A stretch of 64,000 nt of DNA from Eriocheir sinensis (GCF_024679095.1 NC_066553.1:7656376-7720375); one strand, 5' to 3'; shown: positions 36,161 through 46,995, counted from the stretch's first letter. The notes: generated by a model not told the origin, from the letters alone. Program-made: numbers and translations.

Positions 36161-36536
36161 ATGGCAACAGGCTCTCCCAGTGTTAGGTGAGGCCAAACAA
36201 ACATCAGTATTTCAACCCTCACGACAACCTCATTCCTTCTGTGTTTTTCCTTTGTATTAGCATTCCTCGACCTCACACTACACATTCAGGCACCCCGGCT
36301 CCTCCAGTAACGAGTAAAGTAATGACAAGCAAACACTATTATCTCCGCCCTCACGACACTCCCACTACGCCAGTCCTTCCGCTTCGTAGCACCTCCCTGC
36401 CTGACCAAACACTACACAGGGTAATAAGACTCATCTGGTATCAAGTAAGGCCAGGGAAGACACACATACATTAACTTCTACCCTCACGACGCTCCCATCT
36501 TGTCAGTATTTTTCCTTCAAAGTATTATCTCTTCAT
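36161..36536. other. unassigned; weak ~150-170 bp repetition with 36745-37010
   Basis: The phrase 'CTCACGACACTCCCAYT..YCAGTC.TTCCCTTC.. TATTA' recurs loosely near 36220, 36350, 36485, 36810 and 36945. This suggests an old, strongly diverged tandem repeat interrupted by MITE-D. Coding potential is not evident. Confidence 0.35.
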
Positions 36537-36740
36537 TACTAGACATTTCGTTGCCCATGTTCACATATTTGACAAGGCTTTCAGAGGAGTTTTGGGCATT
36601 TCCAGGAGTAGTTTTATGACCCTGGTGGTAGTGTGACTCTTCTTCTGTACGGTGAACCTAAAGAAACACTCATTAGAACCCGACTGATCCCCTCTTTGAC
36701 CTTTAGAAATAGTTGATGTGAGGAGCGAAAAATACCGAAG
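36537..36740 (+). mobile_element. MITE-D copy
   Basis: ACATATTTGACAAGGCTTTC, GGGCATTTCCAGGAGTAGTT, CTTCTTCTGTACGGTGAACC. The right end GAAAAATACCG is decayed. Confidence 0.75.
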
Positions 36741-38060
36741 TAACCTGCCTCTACTAGTGTCAAGAAAGATATTGGTAGAGTAAACAGCCAGCAGTTTCTC
36801 CTATATACTCACGATGTTCCTTTTCCATCAGTCTTTTACGTTCAATATAAACACTTCATAGCATGGCGCAACACTACTGATACGGAGGTTAACCAGGCAC
36901 TTGTAAGGTCGTGGCAAGGGCAAGCAGACATTTATCTTTCCGCCCTCGTGGCACTCCCATTCCATCAGTCTCTTCCCTTCAGTATTAACACCACGTCTCA
37001 GCCTCGCTCTAGATTCATCGGCGGGGCCATCCTCTTGTGAGTCTTTAGAAGCTGTCCCCAGAGACCCACGCTTCCACTGGCCTGAGATAAGTTCCCTTTC
37101 AGACTGCCTGGGTGGGTGTTTGAACTATTTCCCTCGAGGCCACTGAATGTTCTCGAGGTGGGGCTGGACGGGGAATATCTCCTGCCTCTGACACCCGGGA
37201 AATAGGTCCTGTTTATTCATTGACCTTCGCTGTTAAGGAAACCGAACACTTGTATATACCTAATGCATTCTTTCCTCTCTCCTGTCTCTCTTCTGTTCCA
37301 AATTAGCAGTAAAATGCAGCCACACGCCTTGAATCGAGCATCGAGGCTCACAGACACTCTCCTCCGCTGCGGGGCTTCCGCAGATCCACCTTTGCATTCC
37401 TTGCCACGCAATTCATAAACGTCAAGGGTCAGGACGGGAATGGATTCACGACCGACAGCTTCCATATCTGGCAACATTATTCCTGTCTGTGTCGCAGAGG
37501 ACGACTGTCGCTCACGAGTTTTTATTCAACTTGTGAATATAAATTCCGTGTTTTTGACAAAAATTACACCCATTTCAAATAGTTATTTGACATTACAATA
37601 AAGCTAATCCCAAAGAAATTAATCTTTCAACCCTCGAGAGTTCCGACACAACTAAGGATACAAACTGAGAGAGGGAAACTCCGCGCTCAGAAGCACGCGG
37701 TGCGTGGTATCAGTAAGCTAAATATCAACAGATGAACGCTGACCAGAACACTGCAGTAATTAATGTAACATAATTTTGCAGCTCACCCGCAGATGACACT
37801 TCCTGATATTTTTGATTTGGGGCAGTGCATTACGCGTCAAAAGCAATGCCACACATTACTGCACCGGAAGCCAAACAATGATAATCATTTGGCATTTGAT
37901 TTATTTCTGGCAAGTTTAGAACATAACATATTATCTCTTTTATGCCTCTGACATACGCAGGCCCGCAAGTCACGGAGGCGGACCTGCACGTGGACGATAA
38001 TTTTTTACGGAATCATTTTTCCTTTGACTTAAATTAGTCAAATCTTTTCACCCACTCCAA
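36741..38060. other. unassigned
   Basis: The minus-strand frame 37477-37217 has no recognised domain. No repeats were recognised apart from the loose repetition noted at 36161. Confidence 0.3.
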
Positions 38061-38099
38061 GTATTCCAAAGTGCTCCCGTCCTCTCCCCCAAAACTCAC

Positions 38100-38440
38100 C
38101 CGTCCGGTGTGTGTTTTCTTTGTCCTCGTCCCTTCCCCCATCACTCATTCACTCCGTGTCCTCCTGTGTCTCCTATGTCCCTTCCCCCATTACTCACCCA
38201 CCGCCTGTGTCTCCGCCCCTTCCCCCATTACTCACCCACCGCCTGTGTCTCCGCCCCTTCCCCCATTACTCACCCACCGCCTGTGTCTCCGCCCCTTCCC
38301 CCATGGCTCACTCAACCTCTGTATCTCCCTATATCCCTATCCCTTCCCCTATTATTCATTCACCCCCCGTGGCCCCTGGTGTCCCAGGCCCTTCCCACAT
38401 GGCTCATCAACCCCCTGTGTCCTTGTTCACTCCCCCAGAG
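38100..38440. repeat. 38-bp C-rich minisatellite
   Basis: Units start with CTTCCCCCATTACTCACCCA at 38181, 38219 and 38257, with a variant at 38295. The spacing is exactly 38 bp. Degenerate units lie on both sides (from about 38125 and to about 38430). The three overlapping Pro/Ser-rich frames are artefacts. Confidence 0.9.
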
Positions 38441-38877
38441 CCCTCAAGTGTTTCCGCCCCCACTTCAGTCAGCTTAGTGCGCCACCACTTATAGTCCACA
38501 ACACTGTACGCTACGCCAAAATTGCAAACAATATTTCTCGTCAACCCTGTTTTGGCGGCAACATACGAGTCACGTGATTATGAGGACAGCGTTACGAGAG
38601 CGCCAATACCTTTATTGTCCATTACGGTTAGATGAAGAAAACGAAGTGGTCGTAAATTATATCAACAAAATAAGGATGAGTGGCGTCCATGTTGCCTGGC
38701 GCCATCATTATCAGTCTTCATGGTGGTTGTGGTGATAACAGTGATTAGCTATAAACTAATTAGTATTTATCACGAGCACTCTGGTCCTGCGGGTGGTTGT
38801 TGGGGTGGTGTCGGCAGGGGATGGGGGGCCAGCCGTGTTAGCGGTGCTGGGCGTGGCGGTCTGGGTAATGAATGATC
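38441..38877. other. unassigned
   Basis: No recognisable feature. Confidence 0.3.
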
Positions 38878-39352
38878 CGGGATTTGGAGGTCAGGTCTGT
38901 CGGCGTGCAGCTCACCCAAGGCTGTCCATCTTCCTTTTTGGGCTGGTGGATAGATGGGTACCTGGGGAAACCTTGGGAAGGTAAACTATTGCAACCCGGA
39001 TGTCACACTGGCTCTGTGTCCCGGGGCAATGGACTCTAAGGCTAGTTTTACAAGACACTTTCGCTTCTCACATCAGCTATTTCCAAAGGTCAAATAGGAG
39101 GTCAGTCGGGTTCTAATGAGTGTTTCTTTAGGTTCGCGGCACAGAGGAAGGGTCAAACTACCACCAGGGTCATAAAACTACTCCTGGAAATGCCCACAAC
39201 GCCTACGAAAGCCTTGTCAATTATGTTTTCTTGGGCGGCGAAATGTCTTATGATAAGACCTGTATAATCAGTCTAATGGGCAAAAGCGACGGAGATGAAC
39301 ACAGAGGTCACGCGCAGCTATAGCGTATGATCCTAAATCTACTTACTTTATT
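38878..39352 (+). mobile_element. SINE-C copy 4, split by MITE-D
   Basis: Left part 38878-39048 carries GGTCTGTCGGCGTGCAGCTC, GGGAAGGTAAACTATTGCAA and CTGTGTCCCGGGGCAATGGA. The right part (about 39283-39352) carries GAGATGAACACAGAGGTCAC, GCGCAGCTATAGCGTATGAT and TACTTACTTTA. The two halves join in the order seen in copy 5 (49858-50150). MITE-D occupies the gap. Confidence 0.75.
39049..39263 (-). mobile_element. MITE-D copy nested in SINE-C
   Basis: The left end ACAAGACACTTTCGCTTC and the right end GGCGAAATGTCTTATGATAA are inverted repeats. The core TACCACCAGGGTCATAAAAC and CTCCTGGAAATGCCCACAAC is intact. Confidence 0.8.
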
Positions 39353-39782
39353 CTCCATTTCCCTTTCACTGCCCCACCGCCACATTTGCAGGAAATGCGA
39401 GATTAACTTACAAGGGGATAATATTATGAAAACGGTGAGGAGAATTGGAATCCGTACTGTTTCTCATACGCTTTACTCTTGGGCATTGATCGTAATTACA
39501 CCACAGCTTTCCTAACACTGGGTTTGATGATTGTGTCCGACCACCGCAATACCGTAAAGCAAGGAACTGATGGTGCCTCGGTGGTGCCTCAGCCCTTCCT
39601 CGGTGGCCGCAGCACCTGCCCGGGAACTGATCTACTCACGGAGGCGCCTTAACGCGACACAGCAATATAGTGGGTACTTTCTTTGCCGACACTTTATCAA
39701 CTCATTCCTCAGGTTTACTGAAAAGTATACTATAGCATTTTCCCCACTCGTGGTGAAGGCGCTCTCACAGTAGTGCCGACCG

Positions 39783-39783
<1 letters not shown>
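39353..39783. other. unassigned
   Basis: No recognisable feature. Confidence 0.3.
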
Positions 39784-39820
<37 letters not shown>

Positions 39821-39890
39821 GGAGATAGATAGATAGATACATAAATACATAGACACAGATAGATAGACAGATAGATAGATAGATACATAC

Positions 39891-39959
<69 letters not shown>
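39784..39959. repeat. (AC)n-(GATA/CATA)n-(GA)n array
   Basis: AC (39784-39816), imperfect GATA/CATA/GACA (39820-39892) and pure GA (39894-39959). Confidence 0.95.
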
Positions 39960-39962
<3 letters not shown>

Positions 39963-40441
39963 GATTCATATTCAACCACCCATCTATTTTCTGTGTACAA
40001 GTACCAGTTGCAGAGAACACTGCCACTTACATATTCACTGGTTTTCTAAGTGTGAGTTTTTCGTACATGTGTGAGTGGTTCTAGGCCACAACCTTCGCCT
40101 GCCGGGGCTGCGGTGGCGTGACCAGAGCTCCTGTTTTTCCTCGGCGCGGCGATATACACCGGCCAATCAATGGTATTTCCGAGAACGTATGTTTCCTGTT
40201 TATGGGCGCACGGAACGCGGACTCAACGATGAATAGTGCACCATACGTAAACGCCTCCCCCCTCCCCCCCCTCCTCGCCCTCACCCCCAACAAGTGATAA
40301 AGGAGATTGGGGAAGAGAGAAGATGAAAAGGAAGAACAAGAACAAGAATAGGAAAATATAGAAAAAGAAGAACAAATAAGAACAAAGAAAAAAGGAACAA
40401 GAAAAGAGCAAGAAGTACAGGGACAAGAAGAAAGAAGAAAA
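39960..40441. other. unassigned; purine-rich from 40300
   Basis: A GC-rich patch at 40085-40210 contains GGCCAATCAATGG (CCAAT-like). Positions 40300-40445 are AAGAAC/AAGAAG purine-rich. No exon was recognised. Confidence 0.3.
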
Positions 40442-40458
40442 ACTAGTTGTAGTAGTAA

Positions 40459-40514
<56 letters not shown>

Positions 40515-40524
40515 ATAGTAGTCG
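40442..40524. repeat. (AGT)n array
   Basis: About 75 bp of AGT with few interruptions. Confidence 0.95.
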
Positions 40525-40764
40525 TCTCAGAAAAGAAGCATCAGCCAAGGTGCCACGTTGTAGCCTGGATGAGTTGTCGCCTCTCGTACGCCCTGCTCAG
40601 GTCGGCCATCATATGTCTCAGGGGCACCAGACACTCTGGCCCAAAAGCCACCAACATCTCCAATTATGGACAATGAGGCCACAGTGGTGGAGAGTGACAT
40701 TAGGGTGGGCCGGGAGTGACATGAGTAGGGAAGGATTTAGTGCTAAGTAGTATTAGTGATATAG
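40525..40764. other. unassigned, between two (AGT)n arrays
   Basis: May be the 5' part of the retroposon-like unit that follows. There is no match elsewhere in the window. Confidence 0.25.
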
Positions 40765-40884
40765 TTGGATGCTACAGTCATTAGCGAACAGAGTTGGGGC
40801 TAATGACCTCCAAGCTATGGAGCCCTCCATGATTATGTGTCGGGAAAATAAACATGGATGGAGGTATCATTTATGTAGTAAAAA

Positions 40885-40935
<51 letters not shown>
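40765..40935 (+). mobile_element. short retroposon-like unit with (AGT)n tail, copy 2
   Basis: CTACAGTCATTAGCG, TTGGGGCTAATGACC and GGATGGAGGTATC, then GTAAAAAAAGTAGTAGTAG running into (AGT)n to 40935. The same order as at 6743-6870. Confidence 0.45.
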
Positions 40936-40938
<3 letters not shown>

Positions 40939-41339
40939 CGGAAACGTAAAAGGAATAAGTTGCATAGTAGTAGAAGCAGAAGCAAAAGTTTCAGTTGAAA
41001 AGGAGAACAGGAAAGAATGCTGCACGTTTGTCGGGTCTTGGTGGAAGAAGTGACACCAGATTATGCTCCCCGTAACCAATTCTCTCTTTTTTGTGGGGGA
41101 GGGAGGGAGTGTGACAGAAAAAACTAAATATTTTGCCTAACTCACGAATTTACGGAGCCATGTAACAATATTTCAGGGGGTGAGGGGGTGAGGGGAAGGG
41201 AAGAACGAACGCTGAATTGCAAGACTCATTTCCCCTCCTTTCTGTTGTTGAAGCATAAGTGTTACTCGGCAAGAATTCGAATGCTTTTACTGTAAGGTTG
41301 CTATATTTCGGAAGAGAGCGACCACGCACACGCGGGCGC
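40936..41339. other. unassigned
   Basis: No recognisable feature. Confidence 0.3.
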
Positions 41340-41363
41340 GCGCACACACACACACACACACAC
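41340..41363. repeat. (AC)n at the head of SINE-A copy 3
   Basis: About 12 units after a GCGC-rich stretch. Confidence 0.9.
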
Positions 41364-41613
41364 AGAGGGAGAGAGGAGCGCCGCGCTGCAAGTCTTCACG
41401 GCCAAACAGGCGGCGGTTCGAGCCCCGCTCTGGCCGGATTCTTTCCGTTGAGTAGGGGTGGTTATTGTCCCCTCTTGAGCAAGGGGGATGGGGTGTGTGG
41501 TGTGTGAGGTCCTGGCAGTACCCAGAGATCGACGATAATGAACATATACTTGCTCATGTCGGGAGGGTACCTGCTGACGAAAGCGAGTCCGACTCGTGAT
41601 CAGGCCGTGGTGA

Positions 41614-41617
<4 letters not shown>
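41364..41617 (+). mobile_element. SINE-A copy 3
   Basis: Head remnant GGAGCGCCGCGCTGCAAGTC and B box GGCGGTTCGAGCCCCGCTC. Body AGCAAGGGGGATGGGGTGTG, CAGAGATCGACGATAATGAA. 3' end CGTGATCAGGCCGTGGTGAA followed by (AC)n. The 5' part of the tRNA head is truncated. Confidence 0.8.
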
Positions 41618-41649
<32 letters not shown>

Positions 41650-41664
41650 ACACACACACACACA

Positions 41665-41704
<40 letters not shown>
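41618..41704. repeat. (AC)n tail array of SINE-A copy 3
   Basis: AC repeat with two CCA interruptions, following the SINE end directly. Confidence 0.95.
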
Positions 41705-41707
<3 letters not shown>

Positions 41708-41827
41708 CGCCCACACGGGTACATATTAGTAATTTTATTTGATAATACAATTAATACAACAATTAGGTGAAAAATAATTTTTACTTTTAAAATTGTTTTT
41801 CCTCTGAATTTTAAAGGGGTGGCTAGC

Positions 41828-41829
<2 letters not shown>

Positions 41830-41908
<79 letters not shown>
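41830..41908. repeat. (GT)n array
   Basis: About 39 units. It is the (AC)n tail of SINE-A copy 4, read on the other strand. Confidence 0.95.
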
Positions 41909-42168
41909 TAATTCACCACGGCCTGATCACGTGTTGGACTCGTAATCGCCAGCAGGTACCCTCCCGACATGAGCAAGTGCTCTTTATCGTCGATCTCTGG
42001 GTACTGCCAGGACCTCACACACCACACACCCCATCCCCCTTGCTCAAGGGGGAACAGTAACCACTTCATTGTCAACAGAAAGAATCCGGCCTGAGTTGGC
42101 TCGAACCGCCACCCTGTCAAATCGTGAAGCCTGGCAGCGCAGCGCTCTAACCAGTTGCGCCACGGAGT
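41909..42168 (-). mobile_element. SINE-A copy 4 between two (GT)n arrays
   Basis: The minus-strand head GGCGCAACTGGTTAGAGCGC has an A-box-like start. The B-box region reads GGTTCGAGCCAAC (two bases changed). The body and 3' end match copies 2 and 3: CAAGGGGGATGGGGTGTGTG, ATCGACGATAAAGAGC and CGTGATCAGGCCGTGGTGAA. Confidence 0.8.

Positions 42169-42243
<75 letters not shown>
42169..42243. repeat. (GT)n array
   Basis: About 37 units at the head end of SINE-A copy 4. Confidence 0.95.
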
Positions 42244-42247
<4 letters not shown>

Positions 42248-42729
42248 GCTGGACAGGTACCGTTGATTTGGGCACCGTGAGAACCGGTACTTACGGAAAC
42301 CAGAAGCTGGGCCTCGCGGGGCGGCGAGGCCTACTTCGGCCAACATCGACAGCTGGTGACGCCCGATACCGCAGTGTCGACTCCTCAAGCGCAGCTTATC
42401 GACACCATAGCGGTGTCGATAACGACACAGAGGAGCAAAATCTGATGTTAAAGACAGCCGAAACCAAGTTCAGCATCGACTTTTCATTTAATTACTACTT
42501 TTGTATACGATAGTAAAATAATTGTAATGGTAATGATGATAATAAACTAAGTAATATAATAGACAGTAATATCAAATAATTGATACAATACTAATGAGAA
42601 ATTAGATAGAGTGCCTGGAGCCTGGCCGCTCTACTCTCTTAGCGACCTATTGGCTGGTTTACTGAGAAGTTTTGCACCGTTACAGTTAAGCGGGTACCAG
42701 CAATGATACCAGTAATGTGTTTTTTTTTG
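42244..42729. other. unassigned
   Basis: Short palindrome CGACACC-ATAG-CGGTGTCG near 42399-42419. No gene was recognised. Confidence 0.3.
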
Positions 42730-43010
42730 CCGGGTTCAGTACCGTGCATAAGTGTCGTCTTTTTCTTTTATGTTGCCTCTTGCACCGGTAGTCTCTCTTG
42801 AGGTGTCTGGTGGACGACCCTAGCCCGTTAGCGCCCCGTTAGAGGCGCAGGCGAATTTCGTTTTAAGTGGCTGCCGTGATACATGACTTACTTGGCCTAT
42901 GCTGCCCCCCCCCCCCTCCCCCGGAGATCCTCTTGAACAAAGTAGGTAAAATTTAGGTTGACTGAAGATGTGGACAGTATCTTGGTAATCTTCAGCCACT
43001 TGGCTAACTA
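42730..43010 (-). mobile_element. SINE-B copy 4, strongly diverged
   Basis: The plus text GCACCGGTAGTCTCTCTTGA, TGGTGGACGACCCTAGCCC, GCCTATGCTGCCCCCC and CTTCAGCCACTTGGC matches copy 1 block for block, with many changes. This is an old insertion. Confidence 0.45.
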
Positions 43011-43460
43011 ACTAATTGGGGGCATACTCCCGGGGTGCTTCGCTTCACTTACCCGCCGCCTCAACTCCTGACGGTCCCCTCGAGCAAACTCCCACACAGC
43101 TGCCCTGTCCATCCCAAGTCCTTCCCGGTAGGATCGGTCAACTTGCCACATCCATGAATTACGTGGGCGTCCCCTTGGTCGCCTCCACTCAGGGTTGTCT
43201 CGTACAGAAACAACCCCGTGAGCATGATCGACGTCCGGGAGGCGTGCCACGTGCCCATACAGCCAGAGTTAGCGATCACGGACTAATCTGATAACAGGCC
43301 TCGATTCAGTTTCATCGCGTAGTCGTTGGCTCGATGCGAAGTCATCCCAACGATACCCCGTGACCCTGCGAAGGCACTTGGCATCAAAGGCAGCGACACG
43401 CCTCTCCAGGTCACAATTCAGATTCTGTCCCACAATCATACAGTAAGACAGGGAGCACAA
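43008..43460 (-). pseudogene. RTE-like LINE RT C-terminal region, one frameshift
   Basis: The minus frame from 43460 carries DAKCLRRVTGYRWDDF and RDETESRPVIRLVRDR. After a frameshift near 43270 the frame to 43008 carries YGHVARLPDVDHAHGVVSVR, PEWRRPRGRPRNSW and RRRVSEAKHPG. 'GYGHVAR...RRPRGRPRNSW' is a hallmark of the C-terminal domain of endonuclease-reverse transcriptases of RTE-type LINEs common in crustaceans. The upstream RT catalytic part is absent. Well preserved apart from the frameshift. Confidence 0.8.
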
Positions 43461-43601
43461 ATGACTTAAAGATTCGAATCCTTGTCACGCCAAACACTCA
43501 GCCACTCGATAATGATTAAAAATTCTCAGCGTCTTGCGCAAGATTAAATTAAATTGTCCGCGCGCTGACCCTTCGGCCACCACCTCCCAGTCGAAGCTTT
43601 C

Positions 43602-43728
43602 AACTTTTTTTTTTTTTTTTTACGTCTACACCTATAGCGCCGGTAGGCTTGCTTGAGGGGCCTGGATGGTGTTCGGCCCCAGCCGTCATGGCGCAGGCAA
43701 GTGTTTATAGTGGCGCCATCTTCTCTAT
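43602..43728 (-). mobile_element. SINE-B copy 5 (3' part)
   Basis: T run (the A-tail), then ACGTCTACACCTATAGCGCC, GGTAGGCTTGCTTGAGGGGC, and AGTGTTTATAGTGGCGCCAT. 5'-truncated. Confidence 0.8.
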
Positions 43729-43927
43729 ATATGCATAATGCGCGTGACTGCATAGTTCATTATACTTTTTCACTACTCTGCTTATAAACCTTTTTTGCAT
43801 AGCTCCATTTTCAGCCTAGATTGATTTGATTTTGCAGTCATTGCCAATAAAAAGTAATTAAGTGGCAAACAGTGAAGTGGAAAGGGAGACGAAGAGCAAG
43901 TTGGGGATTGAGTACATAGATAGCATA
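43729..43927. other. unassigned
   Basis: Short stretch between a SINE and a satellite; nothing was recognised. Confidence 0.3.
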
Positions 43928-44345
43928 GTGTATTTATAAGAAGACAAGGGTACGCAAAGAACTCAGCACGTAGGTAACTGTAGTGAAGATGGGAGACGGA
44001 GGGTGAGGAGGGAGTTTAACGGTGGGAGGGGAAGGTGTATTTATAAGAAGACAAGGGTATGCAAAGGACTCAGCACGTAGGTAACTGTAGTGAAGATGGG
44101 AAACGGAGGGTGAGTTTAACGGTGGGAGGAGAAGGTGTATTTATAAGAAGACAAGGGTAAGAAAATAACTCAGCACGTAGGTAACTGTAGTGAAGATGGG
44201 AGACGGAGAGTGACCTGGTAGTTAATCGGTGGGAGGGGAAGGTGTATTTATAAGAAGACAAGGGTAAGAAAATAACTCAGCACGTAGGTAACCGTAGTGA
44301 AGATGGGAGACGGAGAGTGAGCAGGGGGTTTAACGGTGGGAGGGG
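43928..44345. repeat. about 107-bp satellite, four copies
   Basis: Units start with GTGTATTTATAAGAAGACAA at 43928, 44035, 44135 and 44242. They contain ACTCAGCACGTAGGTAACTG, TAGTGAAGATGGGAGACGGA and TTTAACGGTGGGAGGGGAAG. One unit is 100 bp because of a short deletion. High identity means recent growth. Confidence 0.9.
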
Positions 44346-44605
44346 AAGGTAAAGGTTAAAGCAACATCCACGATCACCGGCAAGTACTCGCCCACCGCAG
44401 CCAACGACGGGAGAAAAAACAGTGAATTCCGCCCCACTGGTCTGTCCGCAGCCCCGTTTTCCCTCCCCTCTTCCTGCTGCCACTACCACCACCCAACCTC
44501 TCTAGCCGCCCTCCTTTCCCGCCTCCCTGCTCTTTTTTACCACTCCCACTCCCGTACCGACCCCTACCACTGCCTCCCACACCTGCCAACGGGTCTTATG
44601 GTCGG
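44346..44605. other. unassigned, pyrimidine-rich
   Basis: CCT/CCAC-rich. Gly-rich minus frames are compositional. Confidence 0.3.
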
Positions 44606-44818
44606 ATTGTTAAACGCTTCCTCGCCCAAGCACACATATTTGACAAGGCTTTCATAGGAGTTGTGGGCCTTTCCAGGGGTAGTTTAATGACCCTGGTGGT
44701 AGTTTGACCCTTCCTCTGTACCTTGAACCTACAAAGACACTCATTAGAACCCGATTTATATCCATTATGGCCTTTGGAAATTGTTGATGTGAGAGGCAGG
44801 GTCGTCCAAGAATACCAA
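44606..44818 (+). mobile_element. MITE-D copy
   Basis: ATTGTTAAACGCTTCCTCGC, ATTTGACAAGGCTTTCATAG, CTTCCTCTGTACCTTGAACC and a right end CAAGAATACCAACC. Confidence 0.75.
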
Positions 44819-45240
44819 CCTTACCACCTCGCCCCCGCCCCTGGCCCTTCCCTCCCCCACGGATCTGGCTCTCCATGTCCCCTTCCAGGCCCCACGCTTC
44901 CACTCCCTAACTGATCTCACAGCCCCCTTAACTTTATCTCCCTTCGCCTCTGTGTTTTGCCCGCCTCCGCCCCTCTCCTTCCCCGTACAACTTATCTTCA
45001 TGTCCGTCCTAAACCCCCGCCCATTCCCACCCTGTCCCACACCTCTGACTTCCCCTATTCTTCCCTCCCTTCTAGATATGTTCATCCCAGTCCCCTCCCT
45101 CCTTATCCCAGGCGCCTCCTCCCATGCACCTCAGCCCACGCGTGTTGTCCCGGGGAAGGCTCTCTGAAAGCACTTGAGTGTGAGTGGAGTGCATCCCGTT
45201 TTATGAGGCGTCCCGTCCACAACAACAACCATTTCCGAAC
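44819..45240. other. unassigned, C-rich and G-poor
   Basis: Positions 44819-45130 are almost free of G on the plus strand (CCCTCCC/CCTTCC words). Frames here are compositional. Confidence 0.4.
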
Positions 45241-45349
45241 AAGGTTGTCGTAGCTACGGAGGAATCCTCCGTAGCTACGACAACCTTATAGTTGGTGAAT
45301 CCTCCGGGAGGATTCACCAACTATAATCGCCGCACGCTTAAGCGGCGAA
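45241..45349. repeat. two adjacent perfect palindromes plus a third hairpin
   Basis: Palindrome 1: arms 45241-45263 and 45265-45287 (23 bp, perfect, one-base centre). Palindrome 2: arms 45286-45305 and 45307-45326 (20 bp, perfect, one-base centre). Hairpin 3: TCGCCGC at 45327-45333 and GCGGCGA, around CGCTTAAGCG. Palindromes 1 and 2 both have GGATTC/GAATCCTCC at their centre-proximal ends. They could be structured transposon termini or a former foldback element; the family is unknown. Confidence 0.85.
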
Positions 45350-45628
45350 AGTCCCTCCCGTTTTTGGAGGAGTCACCGGGAGCATGACAGGCCTTGTGCT
45401 GCTGATTGGTTAGTAAAAAGCATGGCAATTTTGGATAAACAGGATCGCTTTTATGAATCATTTATTGTGTCGTCAAGTACCGGCAGAACTGTGTTTCAAG
45501 ACGTTCGGTCCTCATCGCAAATGGCTGCTTTATCGGATGCGATGAAAAATAAGCAAGATAATGATAAGCGTAGCGACTAAAATTTGTTGAGAAATACCTT
45601 TTCCAAAATTGCTGATCTTCGTTTTAGT
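45350..45628. other. unassigned
   Basis: May belong to the element that ends in the palindromes; nothing was recognised. Confidence 0.25.
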
Positions 45629-45632
45629 TTAA

Positions 45633-45873
45633 CCCCTTGACTGCGGATTTCCAACAAGAAGACATCACCAAGCTACAGGAATGGAACAAAAAGTGGCTGC
45701 TATAATTCAATGAAGAAAAATGTAAAGTCCTGCACCTTGGGAGGGGATATCCAGCAGACAAATACCACATGGGAAACACTCCACTATCCACCACAGAGGC
45801 AGAGAAAGACCTGGAAGTGCATGTTACCAGGCTACCAGTGAAGTCCAAATCCATGTCAATCGCAGCGGACGGG
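45633..45873 (+). mobile_element. TTAA-RT element copy 2
   Basis: TTAA at 45629-45632 and 45874-45877. Starts CCCCTTGACTGCGGATTTCC and ends CGCAGCGGACGGG. The plus frame reads QEDITKLQEWNKKWLL, a stop, FNEEKCKVLHLGRGYPADKY and HMGNTPLSTTEAEKDLEVHV. 241 bp. Confidence 0.8.
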
Positions 45874-46019
45874 TTAAAGGTATCATTTGTGTTTCCCTCA
45901 GCTACACACCAACTCAGTTTGTTCCACTCATCTGCCACTCTGTTCGGGAACCAGTTTTTGCCCTTTTTTTTCCTGAACTTGAATTTGTCCAACTTGTACC
46001 CGTTACTGTGTGTTCTCAC

Positions 46020-46736
46020 ATAAGTTTTTTTAATATAAGCACTTCACTTAGATCGCCCTTGTTAATCCTCTTAATTCATTTGAACACCTCAATTATATTT
46101 ACATCTTTCCAAGGAATACAAATTGAGTCGCTTTAGTCTTTCTCTGTACGGCAAGTTCCTAAGATCATTTTCGTCATTCTCCTCTGTTTTGCTTCAAGGG
46201 AATCTATATTTATATATGAATAATATAGCCCACGTGAAGCCTAACCAGACCGAAATACAGCTTGAGGATAACTTCAAAGCTCCACTTGCTTACGCTTCTC
46301 GAAATAAAATCCAAGACTGTTGGCGTGGTTTCTAGCTGTAATACATTGATTTCTGGTTCGATGATCAGAGCTTACACGCACACCGAAGTCCCTCTCGCAG
46401 CTGGAGTGGTCAAGGGGTGTGTTATTTAGGGATTAATAACTTTGGGGGTTATTACTTCCCACACTAAGGACGGTACATTTGTGGATATTGAAATCCATCA
46501 TCCATTTGTCGGTCCATTCATACAGGACATTTAGTTCCTCCTGGAGAATTTCAGCATTGTTGTCTGAATTTATCAGTCTACCTATTTTTTTTATCGTCAG
46601 CAAACTTACTTATCAGTTACTGTAGTCAAGATCGTTGACAAACAACATTGGATTTAAAACTGATCCCTGAGGGACCCCAATAGTAACTCCGGCCCAATCC
46701 GATTTATCGCCATTAATTTGAACCTTCAGTGTTCTA
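46020..46736 (-). mobile_element. CR1/L2-like LINE remnant with GVPQGS and FADD motifs
   Basis: On the minus strand from 46736 leftwards, frames give WAGVTIGVPQGSVLNPMLFV (about 46705-46645; GVPQGS is RT motif 4) and KFADD (about 46610-46590; RT catalytic motif 5). A block around 'EWTDKWMMDFN..KCTVL' comes next (about 46530-46480). C-terminal pieces lie down to 46020. Many frameshifts. The order is right for one decayed element. Confidence 0.65.
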
Positions 46737-46995
46737 TCCTTAACCAGCATCTTCACTCTTTCATCCCTCACGCTGGGAAACTCTGGAACAATCTTCCCTC
46801 ATCTGTGTTTCCTCCTGCCTACGACTTGAACTCTTTCAAGAGGATGGTATCTGGACACCTCTCCTTCCGAAATTGACCTCTCTCTCGGCCACCTCTTTGG
46901 TTTCTTTTTAGGAGCAGCAAGTAGCGGGCTTTTTTATTATTGTTCCCTTTTTTTATGCCCTTGAGCTGCCTCCTTTGTTGTAAAAAAAAAAAAAA
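46737..46995 (+). mobile_element. LINE-BS 3' end with poly(A)
   Basis: The frame gives LHSFIPHAGKLWNNLPSSVF, PPAYDLNSFKRMVSGHLSFR and then a stop. A 3' UTR follows (AGCAAGTAGCGGGCTTTTTT and CTTGAGCTGCCTCCTTTGTT), ending in A14. It has the same sequence as the inverted ends at 61535 and 62484. It abuts the CR1 remnant with no spacer. Confidence 0.8.
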
